From assembly GCA_963830485.1 (NCBI GenBank), contig CAWHNE010000029.1, forward strand, positions 124,001-188,000: a stretch of 64,000 nt of DNA, in the 5' to 3' direction. A program made the position numbers and the translations under genes. A model generated the notes under the pieces. The model made no database searches and was not told where the DNA came from. It was given only the letters and a program-made list of their open reading frames with translations. This stretch comes from CAIWHR01 sp963830485. GTDB lineage: Bacteria > Pseudomonadota > Gammaproteobacteria > Burkholderiales > Casimicrobiaceae. This document shows, piece after piece, positions 26,238 through 36,526 of the stretch; position 1 is the first letter of the stretch; every line of letters starts with the position of its first letter.

Positions 26238-28070
26238 CTAGGCCCCTTTGGCCGGCAATTCACAATGCAACGTGGCACCGCCGTCCGCATTGTTGGTTGC
26301 CCACAGGCGGCCGCCATGCGCCTCGACGATCGATTTGCAGATTGCCAGGCCCAATCCCATGCCGGACGCCTTAGTGGTCACGAACGGCTCGAAGATGCTT
26401 TCGAGATTCGCCACGGGTATTCCAGCGCCCCGGTCGACAACGGACACCTCGACATTGCCGTGGACGGTCATTTGCGTTCGCACCAGGAGCCGGCGGTCCA
26501 CTTCCTGGCCATCCATGGCATCGCATCCGTTGATCACGAAGTTGAGCAACACCTGCTGCAGTTGATTCCGATCACCGCTCACGGCTGGCAGTGCGTCGGC
26601 AAGGTCGGTGCTAACCTCTACCTGCCGGCTCAACAAGTCACTGCGCATAAGACGAATCGACTCCTCGACGACTTCGTTGATGTCGAGCGGATGCCGCTGC
26701 GACTCTTCCTTTCTGAGCAGAGATCGTAGCCGCTGAATCACCGCTTCGGCACGGTGATCGCTTTTTACGATGTCGGTAAGGATTTCCGCGAGCTTGTCGA
26801 TGCGCGGTGGGCTCTGTGCGAGAAACCGCTGCGCGGCCTGCGCATTGCTCAGAATAGCCGTCAGCGGTTGGTTGAGTTCGTGCGCGAGCGATCCGGACAA
26901 CTCGCCCAACATCGCGACCCGCGACAGGTGTGCGAAGTCGTCGCGCTGGCGGGCCGTTGCCCGCTCTGACGTTTCTGCGCTCGGTGATGTCGACGACCGA
27001 CACCAGCACGAATAGTCCATCCTTCGTAGCCATCGGGCTGAGCGCGACTTCCACCGGGATTTCGCCGCCATCCTTTCGGCGCGCGACCAGCTCCCTTCCG
27101 GCCCCCATCGTCTCGCGCCTGCGGATCTCTGGCGTAGGCGGCCCGCAGCCCGACGTGCGGGATGCGGAAGCGCTCCGGAATCAGCATTTCGACCGGCTTC
27201 GCAACAAGTTCTGCATCCTTGCTAGCCGAACACGGTCTCGGCCTGCCCAGTCGCGAACGTAATCATCCCTTTACCGTCGACCAGAAGGACCGCGCTCGGA
27301 ACCGCTTCGACGACCGCGGAGAAGCGCTGCTCACTTGCTCGGAGCTGCGCCGCAAGCTGCGCGGCAGCGGCAAGGTCCCAGACCAGCTCGTAGCCCATCG
27401 CCAGTACGACGATGAAAAAGCCGGGCATGATGATGGTGGACGCGTGTACCACTCCGGTGACGACCAGTGCCGCGAAGCTGGCAGCCGCGAAGGTGCAAAG
27501 AGCGAGACTGCCCCCGACCAGGGCGGCGCGGCGGCGTGCCACCAGCCCACCCCTGCGCCACAGGGTGATGGACGCATCGACGATGAACACGACGAGCAGC
27601 AGGTTGCTGAGCTGGGGGACGATCGCCCACGGATTGGGGATCCCGATTGGCCCGGCGACGATGGCGCCCCCCCAGAGCTGCAGATGATCCAGCGCCGCGA
27701 TCTCCTGAAAGTTCACGTTGACACCGGTTAGGAAATTCAGCGCGAGGGACACCAGCCGAATCCCGATCACCCCGTAGGCGAGCCAGATGCGGCCCGCATT
27801 GAAGTAAAGGCGCACGAACCCCACAATCGAGATCACGAACACGGCGAGCGGCACGTGAGACCAGCGTGTATTGGTGGCGAAGTCGGCCGGTGTCTCGGCC
27901 TGCATTCTCGCAAGCTCGAAGGCACCATAGGCCGCGGCCGAGACCGCGAGCACGAAAAACAGCAGGTGAGCGTATTGCGGTCGCTGCTTCTGCCAGACGA
28001 ACAGATGGACGACGCCGAGCATCAGGCTCGCCGCGATCATCATGGTCCAGACGATTTCGACCCAGTTCAT
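26238..28070 (-). pseudogene. PAS-containing sensor histidine kinase with three frameshifts
   Basis: The cognate kinase of the FixJ-type regulator, about 600 residues. ATG 28070 begins a membrane sensor of about seven helices (MNWVEIVWTMMIAASLMLGV onward). A PAS domain follows (LRASEQRFSAVVEAVPSAVL, then EMLIPERFRIPHVGLRAAYA and PVEVALSPMATKDGLFVLVS). The kinase core has GELSGSLAHELNQPLTAILS with the phospho-His, NFVINGCDAM (N box) and GMGLGLAICKSIVEAHGG (G box). The frame is broken near 27222 (with a TAG), near 27110 and near 26975, all inside the PAS region, while similarity continues throughout. Either decay or local sequence error. Confidence 0.82.
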
Positions 28071-28611
28071 CGCCTCACTGACACCGAAAGTGCGGTTGGC
28101 GCGCAGGCGCACTCAACACTTCCGTCTGTCCCCCCGACACACTTGGAACGGTTGAGAGCGCAAGAGTTTCTCATGTAGCTGGCTGGTCGATGTCGCTGCG
28201 ATTCGCTGCTCACATTGCTAGCGTGTCTTATGCCACTATTATCGTTGATCCGTCCGATCGAGGCGAAGGTCCAGCGCCGTTGTTATCCATCGACTTACTC
28301 GATGCGCGCTACGACGGTAGATGCGGTGATTGTCGGTGATCGTCGACGTTCCCAGCGGCAAGGGTCCGCGCGCCGGCGTCCCGTGAACAGCAGCTCGGGC
28401 GCCGTTTGACTGTCCGCTTCGGAGCAAATTGGAGGGCGGCGAGAGAGGGACTGCTCCTGGAGAGCTGTCTGTCGCCGACGACGGCCCACGACCCAGGCGG
28501 ACGTTGCCGCCGCGACCGGGCCCCTGGGAAGAAGTCACCGTAGAATAGGACTACCTTGGTCAGCATCCTTTTAGCTGCCGGTGGGCACCCGGGTGTGCGA
28601 GGGAGGTGAGC
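28071..28611. other. 541-base intergenic region without a supported gene
   Basis: Lies between the divergent kinase gene and the SLATT-like gene and is less GC-rich than its surroundings around 28190-28260. It should hold the promoters of both genes. No coding pattern, strong inverted repeat or RNA structure was recognised. Confidence 0.5.
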
Positions 28612-29154
28612 ATGGAATCGGAGGAAAAGGCGCGAGGCAGCGCGCCGATCGATGGACGTGATTGGAGCGTGGAGGTAGCGCAGCTCCTTGAAGACTGGCA
28701 CAAGCGCTGCTACGCGGCGCAATCCGCCCATTACGCATCGGCGGATCTGTTTCGACTGCTCAACTACCTCGTCGGCATACCGGCAGTCGTATTCGCAAGC
28801 ATCGTCGGGACGGCAATTTTCGCCGGGCTCGAACGGAGCGACTCGTCGCGGACTATCGTGGTGGCCTCCGCCAGTATCCTCGCGGCGGTACTCGCCGGGC
28901 TCCAGACGTTCCTGCGATTTCCAGAGCGCGCAGCAAAGCACGCGACCGCCGGCAATTGGTACTCGGCGATCCGGCGCGACATCGAGCAGACGCTGCACCT
29001 CCCGGTCGAATCCCGCGGCAAGCCCAAAGACTGCCTCGACAGGATCCGCAAGGAGATGAACCGTGTCGTGCAGGACGGGCCCGAGCTAAGCGCCCGCTCG
29101 TGGAAGCGGGAGGCCAGGCGTTTCGGCGTCAGGGAGCCGCAGGAGCGGCCGTAA
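28612..29154 (+). CDS. SLATT/DUF4231-like two-TM protein
   Basis: A 180-residue protein with a cytosolic N-terminal helix (VEVAQLLEDWHKRCYAAQSA), two adjacent membrane helices (LLNYLVGIPAVVFASIVGTA; VVASASILAAVLAGLQTFLRF) and a cytosolic C-terminal helical part (HATAGNWYSAIRRDIEQTLH). This layout, and FPERAAKHATAGNWY, fits the SLATT superfamily, proposed to be pore-forming effectors in nucleotide-dependent defence. ATG 28612 follows GGGAGG at good spacing. No nucleotidyltransferase, SLOG or reverse-transcriptase partner is next to it, so an immune role here is only a possibility. Confidence 0.72.
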   Translation: MESEEKARGSAPIDGRDWSVEVAQLLEDWHKRCYAAQSAHYASADLFRLLNYLVGIPAVVFASIVGTAIFAGLERSDSSRTIVVASASILAAVLAGLQTFLRFPERAAKHATAGNWYSAIRRDIEQTLHLPVESRGKPKDCLDRIRKEMNRVVQDGPELSARSWKREARRFGVREPQERP

Positions 29155-29185
29155 CGCTGTCCGGCGCGGAGCGGCACGGGCACAT

Positions 29186-29786
29186 CTACTTGACAAGGTA
29201 TGGCCCGACGAAGAAGTCACGAAGATGGCCCACGGCCTGCAACTTGAACATCTGACTGGGCGTGCCCATCATGGCGTCGCAGGAAAGACCGAGGTGGCCG
29301 CGAACGCCACGGGCCGTGATCGTCTCGCTGGTGCTTCCGACCAAATACACCGTTCCGATTGTCGGTCCGGGAGCCGCGTACGTGCCCCCAACGTCGTCCG
29401 CAACAAATGCCCGTGAATATCCGGGGACAAACGGCCACAGATCGGCCCCCAGGGCGTAGGCCGGTCCTGTGCAATCGATCGATGCGAAATAGAGGGAGGG
29501 GCTAGCGAGATACGAAAACTCCGGGGTCGCCCCAGCGCCGGACGCACGAAATTGCACCTTGATGTTTCCCCAGGGGCTCCGCCAGAGAGCCGCTTGAGCC
29601 GCAGGCACCTTCGGCCGTGCTGGCCGGTGCAATGATAGGGCCCATGACTCGCCCTTGGCTGTCCGACATGTAAGCAGGCATCACCGAGGGATTGTTGGAG
29701 GGTCCGTCACCTCCCGGAGCGGCCAACGACATTTCCTGAGCGGCAACGACCAACAATACAATTACCGCGATCGCAGCGCATTTCAT
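29186..29786 (-). pseudogene. Exported hypothetical protein, one frameshift
   Basis: A signal peptide (MKCAAIAVIVLLVVAAQEMS) starts at ATG 29786, overlapping the stop of the truncated HupE-like gene as ATGA. The first frame runs to about VMGPIIAPAS; from about 29630-29580 the better frame is another one, which continues NIKVQFRASGAGATPEFSYL and YFASIDCTGPAYALGADLWP to a stop at 29186. Total about 195 residues. No family recognised; two Cys and many Gly, Ala and Tyr residues suggest a small secreted beta protein. Confidence 0.5.
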
Positions 29787-30510
29787 GTCACGCCCCGGCG
29801 CGTGCGCACGATCTCGCTCGCGAGCAGCAGGATGGAGAACGCGATCGCGGCCTCGACCGGTGGTCCTGGAACGTGGACGACGCCCAACGTGGCGAGCGCG
29901 AGCGTGATCGAATGCGCGAGCGTGAAGGCGGTGATGGTCCACACCAGCGCGCGCGTGCTGCGCACGATCAGGATCAGCGCGAAGACGAACAGCAGGTGAT
30001 CGTAGCCGCCGAGGATGTGCTCGATCCCGTGCCCGACGAACGCGCCCGCGATGGCGAACGGACCGCCCGCAGACGCAGGGATCTCGACCCACGGCTGCGA
30101 CGGCCGCACCAGCGTCGTCGTCGTGTCGCCGTTCGCGAGCTGCACGCGTACGAGCACGTCGGTGATCGTGCCTTGCAAGCCGGTGAACTCGATGCGGCTG
30201 GCCCGCGAGGCCGCCGGGCGCCTCGATCACGCGGCGCTCGACCAGGGAATCCGACAGCTCCTGCGTGCGCGGCTCGGTGACGTTGCGTGTCGCCGTCCGG
30301 CAGCTTGAGCACGACCGGGAAGCGCATGCCGGAGAGCACCGGCGTTCGCCACAACAGGTCGTAGCGCACCGGCGAGGTCTGCCTGATCTCGAGGTAGGCC
30401 GGGCGCGCGTCATGAGCAAGCGCGTCGCTGGCGACCGCGAGCAGCGCCAGGACGAGCACCAGCGGCCAGCGAGCGACCGCGAGGCGACCAGGAAAAGCGC
30501 AGCGCTTCAT
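29783..30510 (-). pseudogene. Second HupE_UreJ_2-type gene, frameshifted and C-terminally truncated
   Basis: A homologue of the protein at 18266-19285. It begins at ATG 30510 with a signal peptide and HDARPAYLEIRQTSPVRYDL, overlapping the stop of the CPLC homologue as ATGA. Two or more frame changes lie between about 30300 and 30180. The membrane part resumes with HGIEHILGGYDHLLFVFALI (Hx5DH kept) but stops at EIVRTRRGVT, about 100 residues before the end of the intact copy. The lost part includes the GLLHGFGFASAM block, so the protein is unlikely to transport. Confidence 0.75.
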
Positions 30511-31566
30511 TTGAAGTCGACGCCCGCCGCGCCGCCCGGGCTTTGTTTCAGGTACGCGACGATCGCGAGTGCGCGATGCGTACTGCTGCCGAAGATCCGA
30601 TTTCATCAGCGCGACGTACTCGGGCACGGCATCCCAGTATTGCCACGCGGCGAGGTCCTGCGCGACGAATCCGGCGATCTCCTTGTGCTCCTTGCATGAA
30701 CATCCGGTACGACCGGATCACCCGCTCGCGCGGGATCGCGTCGCTCGCATTGCCCTGCACGCTGAGAGCGCGAGCAGCGCCGCTTCGATCTCCGGCGTCG
30801 ATGCGCTCGCGATCGCGCATGATACCTCTCGTCGATCCACGCCATTCGCGAGCCGCGCCGCGCAGCTCCAGGTCGGCGGCGAGCATGCGAGCCGAGGTTC
30901 GTCGCGTCGCCTGACCTTCCACGCGGCATCGAGGCGACTGTTCGAGGCGAGCGGCGTCCCGTGTCGTCGCCGGCGATCCCCAGCAGCAGAAGGTAAAGCG
31001 ACTGTCGCGCGACGAGCCGCGGATCGGCGATCCAGCGCCGGATCGCGGCGGCGTCGAGACGCGCTTTCATCGTCCAGCAGCGCGGCGTACGGCGCGCTGG
31101 CGAACTCGGCGTACGCGATCTCGGCGACCAGCGGCTCGGGGTTTTCGAGGTAGGGCAGCATGAGGGCGACGCGGGCTCGCCACTCGTCCGCGTTCATGTC
31201 CGTCCAGCGCTTTCCGGCGGCAAGCTGGCGCAGCCAACCCGCGTGCTCGGCGCCGATCGTGCCGACGTTGACCCACATCGGCCACGAAGCGTCGCGCACG
31301 AGCAGCAGCGGCTTCGCGCTTCGCAGTGCCGCGGCGTCGGCCTGGAACGAGCCTTCCTCGATCATGCCGTTCGGCGGCGGCTCGCCCTTGATCACTTCGA
31401 CGACGCGATAGCCGCTCCGGTCGGCGGTCGGGACCGCCAGCACCGCTTGCCGCAGGGACGTGAGCTCCTGCGCCGGCGATTGCCGGAATGCGCCGATGCA
31501 CAGCGGACACGCCGCCGCCACGACGCTCGCGCAGAGCAGCAGCGCTCCAGTCAGCCACCGCGTCAT
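30507..31566 (-). pseudogene. Second CPLC-motif exported protein gene, several frameshifts
   Basis: A homologue of the protein at 20331-21464. The first 160 residues are in frame: signal peptide, AACPLCIGAF, YRVVEVIKGEPPPNGM and MLPYLENPEPLVAEIAYAEF. From about 31075 the frame changes repeatedly, roughly every 60-150 bases (near 31075, 30955, 30900, 30835, 30770, 30705, 30570), while residues matching the intact copy appear in turn in all three frames (IADPRLVARQSLYLLLLGIA; LSVQGNASDAIPRERVI). Lack of nonsense substitutions with so many small indels is odd for natural decay. Confidence 0.75.
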
Positions 31567-31594
31567 CGCTTCGACTCCGGCGGGCGTCGGGTGC

Positions 31595-33846
31595 TCAGCG
31601 CAGCGGGTTCAGCTCCCTGACGGCCGGGATGATCTCGTAGTTGGCGTACCCGAACTCGTTGCTGCGCGCACCCAGATACTTGTCGCCGACCTTGTAGACG
31701 GTGATCTCGAGCGGCGTGCCGACGAGCGCGGTGACGATCTTCCCGTTGTTGATGAAGTAGGGCCCGGAGTTGCCGAGATAGCTCGCCTCGACCGGGTTTC
31801 CGGCGAGGCTCGGCAGCGTGATCTTGCGGCCCACGAACCGGAGCCAGAACTGGCCCTGGTTGGCGGCGAAGCGCTCGGTGACGTACCCGGGCTGCGATCG
31901 GCGTGGCCGGCTTGCCCGATGCGCTCTTGCCCGACGCACCATAGACGATCTGGTACTTGTCGCCGGTGACGTTGTTCTGCAGCCACGTCGACTTCTCGAC
32001 GATCAGCGCTTTCAGCTGGGCGTCGTTGAGCGCCGCCGCGCCCTTCTTCTTCAGGTCGGCCACCGTGGTGCCCGGCTTGGCGTTCTTGCGCGCCTCGGCG
32101 CCCGGCGTGTACCAGATGGGCGAGCTCCACGCGCGCTCCTGGAGCGTGGCGGGCACGACGTCGGGCGGCGCGACGCCGAGCTTCTTGGCCTGGATCGTCG
32201 TCCAGCGCGGCGTCGGTATCTCGAGCACGCGCGCGTAGTAGAAGGCGTGCAGGCTCGGATCGAACTCGGGATCGGTCCAGACGGTCTTGAGCTCGACCGC
32301 GCCGATCGTGTTCGTGTACGTCGCATTCTCGACGTCGACCGTGCTGCCGATCGGCGGCACGATGCCGGTCCACTTGTCGGGCTTGCGGTCCCCCGCCCAG
32401 ACGACGTCGAAGATCTTCTCGAAGCTCTGGCCGCTCTTGCTCCAGCCCTTGACGATCTGGATGCGGTCGAGGTTGCCGGAGGTCGGATCCTTCACCGCCC
32501 AGACCACGAACGTCGGCGCCTTGGCCTTGGCCGGCGGCAGATCGCCGCCCATCGGCACGCCCTTCGCGTAGCCGGTCTTCACCCAGTCCTTGTCGGCCAG
32601 CATGTCCGCCGCGTACTCCCACCCGCCGAACAGCCGCACCTTGATGTGCGGGCCGGTGACGGCGAACGTCTCCTTGCGCTGCATCGCCTCGAACAGCGAG
32701 GCGCGCGTGTTCTCCTCGGCCCACACGCCGGTCAGGCCGGCGGTGCCCAGCACGCGCGGGTCCATGCCGGCGTTCGAGGGCGCCGGACATGCGCAATTCG
32801 ATCGTGCCGTCGGTGGCGCCGTGCGCGCCGAAGAAGTTGTCCTGGCGGTAGGGAACGACGGTGTTGTGCGAGTCCGACGCGGCACCGAACCCGAACTTGT
32901 ACGGGTTGAAGCCCTTGGTGTCCTGCAGCGCGAGGCCGTCCTTCAGCGCCTGCCGCGCGTAGCTGCCGACGATGTGCGGAATGCGGCCCGGCGGGTCGCC
33001 CAGCAGGAACGACATGATCTCGAAGCTGCCGAACTCGTCGTTGGGCGAAAGCAGCGGATGCGTTTCCGACGTGCCCTTGATCTGCTTGATCTCGATCAGC
33101 GGCTCGTTGCGAACGCGCGACTCGGCATAGGCGGCGTCGATCGGGCGGCCCTTGGAGTCGACCTCGGTCGGGTACATGCGGCCGTCCGACACGTTGGCGT
33201 TGTGCGAGATGGCGAGCAGGTCGTTGCCGGCCTTGCGCTGGCCGTCCATCCAGTTCCACAGGTCCACCGGATGCGGCGAGTCCAGGGCGCTGAACGGCAT
33301 CGGCGGCACCTTGGCGCAGTCCTTGAAGAAGATGTTGCGGTGGAGGTTCATGTTGCTCGGCATCGCCGTCCATTCGTAGGAGCAGAACGCGGTGAACTTG
33401 CCCGGCTGGTTCGCCTTGTCGGCGAGCTCGACGTTCTCTTTCCAGACCGTGCCGGCGACCTCCGGCGACATCAGCGCCTTGACCGGCGGCCGCCCATCAG
33501 AACCCTGACGCCGTACTCGAAGATCCGCTGCACTCCTCCGCTGCGGCGTGTCGGACTTGATGACCAGCGGCTGCGCGGCTGGCAGCTTGCTGATCGGAGA
33601 GCTCGGATCGTTCGCGAGCTTGATCACGCCGACGTACTCGGAGTGGTCGGTGACGCCCGCCCAATCGAGCGGCGTGTCGATCTTGACCTCGAAGCCCAGC
33701 GGATGCTTGATCGGCTCGCCCTTGAAGTACTTGTAGGCGTCGCCCGGATCGGTGAGGCGGTTGCCGATGAGCCAGGCGTCGAGCGACCAGCTGGTGTGGA
33801 CGTGCGTCTCGCCGAAATAGGCGTCGCGGTCGGGATTCTCGCAATA
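31595..33846 (-). pseudogene. Second DUF3604 (PHP-type) gene, no signal peptide, frameshifted
   Basis: A homologue of the lipoprotein at 21590-24301. Similarity begins abruptly at about 33846 with ENPDRDAYFGETHVHTSWSL; no start codon with a signal peptide is present, and the dctP stop lies only 40 bases upstream. All metal motifs are kept: HVH, VTDHSEY, AISHNANVSDG and ASDSHNT. Frame changes occur near 33520, 32780 and 31895. It ends at AVRELNPLR, without the Spy-like helical tail of the first copy. The next gene (CPLC homologue) starts 28 bases on, so the module order is conserved. Confidence 0.8.
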
Positions 33847-33884
33847 CTTAGCATGCGTGGCGTCGGTGCGAATCGAATCGGACC

Positions 33885-34868
33885 TTACTTGTAGTTCTTG
33901 ATCCGGTCGATGTTCTCCTGGCCGAAGCGCTTGCCGAAGTCGGCATAGACCGGGACGAGCACCGCCTGGAACTTGCCCTTGTCGACATTCTCCACGACGA
34001 GCATGCCCTTGGCGCGCAGATCGGCTACGGCCTTGGCCTCATCCTCGTCGACGCGCGCGCGGTTCGCCTTGACTGCCTCCTTGGCGGCGTCGAGGAACGC
34101 CTGCTTGTCGGCGACGGAGAGCTTGTCCCACTGCGCCTTGTTCATGAGGATCAGCGACGGCGAGTAGACGTGCCCGGTCAGCGTCAGGTTCTTCTGCACC
34201 TGGTCGAGCTTCGCCGCGGTGATCACCGACAGCGGGTTTTCCTGCCCGTCGACCGTGCCCTGCTGGAGCGCGGTGTAGACCTCGGTGAACGCCATCGGCG
34301 TCGGCAGGATGCCGAACTGCTTGTACGCCTGGATGTGGATCGGGTTCTCCATCGTTCGCATCTTGAGCCCCTTCAGGTCGTCGGGCACGTTGACGGGACG
34401 CTTGCTGTTGGTCATGTGCCGGAAGCCGTTCTCGGCCCATGCGAGCGCGACGATGCCCTTCGGCGGGAACTTCTGCAGCAGCTCCTGGCCGATCGGGCCG
34501 TCGAGCACGGCGCGCGCCTGCGCGTAGTCGCGGAACAGGAATGGGATGTCGAGGATCGCGACCTCGGGCACGAAATTGGGGATCGGGCCGGTCGAGGTGA
34601 GGGTCAGGTCGAGGGTGCCGAGCTGGACGCCCTCCACCGACTCGCGCTCGGCGCCCAGCGCGCCTGCGTAGAAGTTCTGGACCTTGTAGCGGCCGCCGGT
34701 ACGCTTCTCGACCTCGCGCGCGAACGTGTCGACCGCGACCCCGTAGTGGGAATTCTGGGCGACCGAGATGTTCATCTTGAGCGTTGTCTGTGCGGCTGCC
34801 GGCGCGGCAGCGTGCATGGCGACGCCCGCAGCGAGCGCGAGCACGGCGACGTGGCGGGGGAAAGGCAT
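33885..34868 (-). CDS. dctP: TRAP transporter substrate-binding protein (DctP family)
   Basis: A 327-residue periplasmic binding protein with a signal peptide cut after AAAPAAAQ. DctP marks are NPIHIQAYKQFGILPTPMAF (the segment with the substrate-binding Arg nearby, GLKMRT) and TEVYTALQQGTVDGQENPLS. ATG 34868 was chosen because the signal peptide starts there. It is encoded alone, divergent from glcD by 191 bases. The genes dctQ and dctM lie 24 kb away on the other strand and are the only visible permease partners. The glycolate oxidase neighbourhood makes a small 2-hydroxy acid a plausible substrate. Confidence 0.9.
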   Translation of the reverse strand: MPFPRHVAVLALAAGVAMHAAAPAAAQTTLKMNISVAQNSHYGVAVDTFAREVEKRTGGRYKVQNFYAGALGAERESVEGVQLGTLDLTLTSTGPIPNFVPEVAILDIPFLFRDYAQARAVLDGPIGQELLQKFPPKGIVALAWAENGFRHMTNSKRPVNVPDDLKGLKMRTMENPIHIQAYKQFGILPTPMAFTEVYTALQQGTVDGQENPLSVITAAKLDQVQKNLTLTGHVYSPSLILMNKAQWDKLSVADKQAFLDAAKEAVKANRARVDEDEAKAVADLRAKGMLVVENVDKGKFQAVLVPVYADFGKRFGQENIDRIKNYK

Positions 34869-35059
34869 CGGAGACTCCGGTTGCGGTGAGGGGCGGCCGC
34901 GAGGCGAAGGCGCCCGGGGGGCGAATTCTAGTACAGGCCGCACGGGCGTGGCGCTCGCCGCCCGTGCTGTCCACGGTGCCGGTGCCGGGTCGTTGTGGAA
35001 TAATCCGTGCGTAGCGGCGGCGCCCGGGCTGTCCGCGCGGCGCAAACCCCCACCCCGCC

Positions 35060-36514
35060 ATGCTCGACCCCGCCGTCCACGCCCAGCTCGCGGCCATCCT
35101 GCCGCCGGCGGCGCTCCTTACGGCGACCGAGGATACGCGGCCCTACGAGTGCGACGGGCTCACACTCTATCGCGCCGTTCCCGCGGCGGTCGCCATCCCC
35201 GAGAACGAGGCGCAGGTCGTCGCGATCCTGAAGCGCTGCCACGAAGCGCGTGTGCCGGTCGTCGCCCGCGGCGCAGGCACGAGCCTCTCCGGCGGGGCGA
35301 TGCCCGATCGCAACGGCGTGCTGCTCTCGATGGCCAAGTTCAAGCGCATCCTCTCGGTCGACCCGCTCGCGCGCACCGCGGTCGTGCAACCGGGCGTGCG
35401 CAATGCGTCGATCACCGAGGCGGCGGCGCCGCTCGGGCTCTTCTACGCGCCCGACCCGTCGTCGCAGATCATCTGCACGATCGGCGGCAACGTCGCCGAG
35501 AATGCGGGCGGCGTCCACTGTCTCAAGTACGGGCTCACCGTGCACAACGTCCGACGCGTGCGCGGCGTGCTCATCACCGGCGAGGTCGTCGAGTTCGGCA
35601 GCGACGCGCTCGACTGGCCGGGCTACGACCTGCTCGCGCTCGTGACCGGCTCCGAAGGGCTCCTCGCTGTCATCACCGAGATCACGGTGAAGCTCACGCC
35701 GAAGCCGCAGCAGGCACAGGTTGCGCTCGCGGCATTCGACGACATCGCGCAGGCCGGCGCGGCGGTGTCCGCCGTGATCGCGGCGGGCATCGTGCCGGCC
35801 GGCCTCGAACTCATGGACCAGGCGGCCACGCGCGCAGTCGAGGAGTTCGTCCACGCGAATTACCCGCTCGACGCAAAGGCCGTGCTGCTGGTCGAGACCG
35901 ACGGCACGCCGGAGGAGGTCGCTTCGGAGATGGCGGAGATCAGGCGCGTGCTGACCGAAGCGGGCGCGACCGAAGTTCGCGTGTCGAAGGACGAGGCGCA
36001 GCGGCTCCTGTTCTGGTCGGGCCGCAAGGCGGCGTTTCCCGCGGTCGGCCGCATCACGCCCGATTACTACTGCATGGACGGGACGATCCCGCGCAAGATG
36101 CTCGCGCCGGTGCTCGCGCGGATCGAGGCGCTGTCGAAGGAATACCGGCTCCGCTGTGCAAACGTGTTCCACGCGGGCGACGGCAACCTGCACCCGCTGA
36201 TCCTGTTCGACGCGAACGCCGAGGGCGAGACCGAGCGCACCGAGGCGTTCGGCGCCGCAATCCTCGAGCTTTGCATCGAGGTTGGCGGCACGATCACCGG
36301 CGAGCACGGCGTCGGCGTCGAGAAGCTGCCGCAGATGTGCGTGCAGTTCTCCGCCGGCGAGCTCGAGCGCTTCCTCGCGATCAAGGCGGCGTTCGATCCC
36401 GATTCGCTGTTGAATCCCGGCAAGGGCGTGCCGACGCTCCATCGCTGTGCCGAGTTCGGCAAGATGCACGTCCACCACGGCCAGCTGCCGCACCCGGACA
36501 TTCCGCGGTTCTGA
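35060..36514 (+). CDS. glcD: Glycolate oxidase FAD subunit (GlcD)
   Basis: The catalytic flavoprotein subunit of glycolate dehydrogenase, which oxidises glycolate to glyoxylate with GlcE and GlcF. 484 residues, near the E. coli length. The FAD_binding_4 domain has VVARGAGTSLSGGAMP (about residue 70) and GGNVAENAGGVHCLKYG (about 140). The C-terminal FAD-oxidase domain has HAGDGNLHPLILFD and TITGEHGVGVEK. ATG 35060 begins 15 bases before any conserved part. It opens the plus-strand cluster glcD, second oxidase, GST, glcE, glcF. Confidence 0.93.
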   Translation: MLDPAVHAQLAAILPPAALLTATEDTRPYECDGLTLYRAVPAAVAIPENEAQVVAILKRCHEARVPVVARGAGTSLSGGAMPDRNGVLLSMAKFKRILSVDPLARTAVVQPGVRNASITEAAAPLGLFYAPDPSSQIICTIGGNVAENAGGVHCLKYGLTVHNVRRVRGVLITGEVVEFGSDALDWPGYDLLALVTGSEGLLAVITEITVKLTPKPQQAQVALAAFDDIAQAGAAVSAVIAAGIVPAGLELMDQAATRAVEEFVHANYPLDAKAVLLVETDGTPEEVASEMAEIRRVLTEAGATEVRVSKDEAQRLLFWSGRKAAFPAVGRITPDYYCMDGTIPRKMLAPVLARIEALSKEYRLRCANVFHAGDGNLHPLILFDANAEGETERTEAFGAAILELCIEVGGTITGEHGVGVEKLPQMCVQFSAGELERFLAIKAAFDPDSLLNPGKGVPTLHRCAEFGKMHVHHGQLPHPDIPRF

Positions 36515-36526
36515 GGGCCCAACCCG

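Noticed and set aside
29783..33846. An assembly duplication of 18-24 kb
   Set aside because: The copies differ at many residues and in gene content, so it is a true paralogous block, however poor its consensus.
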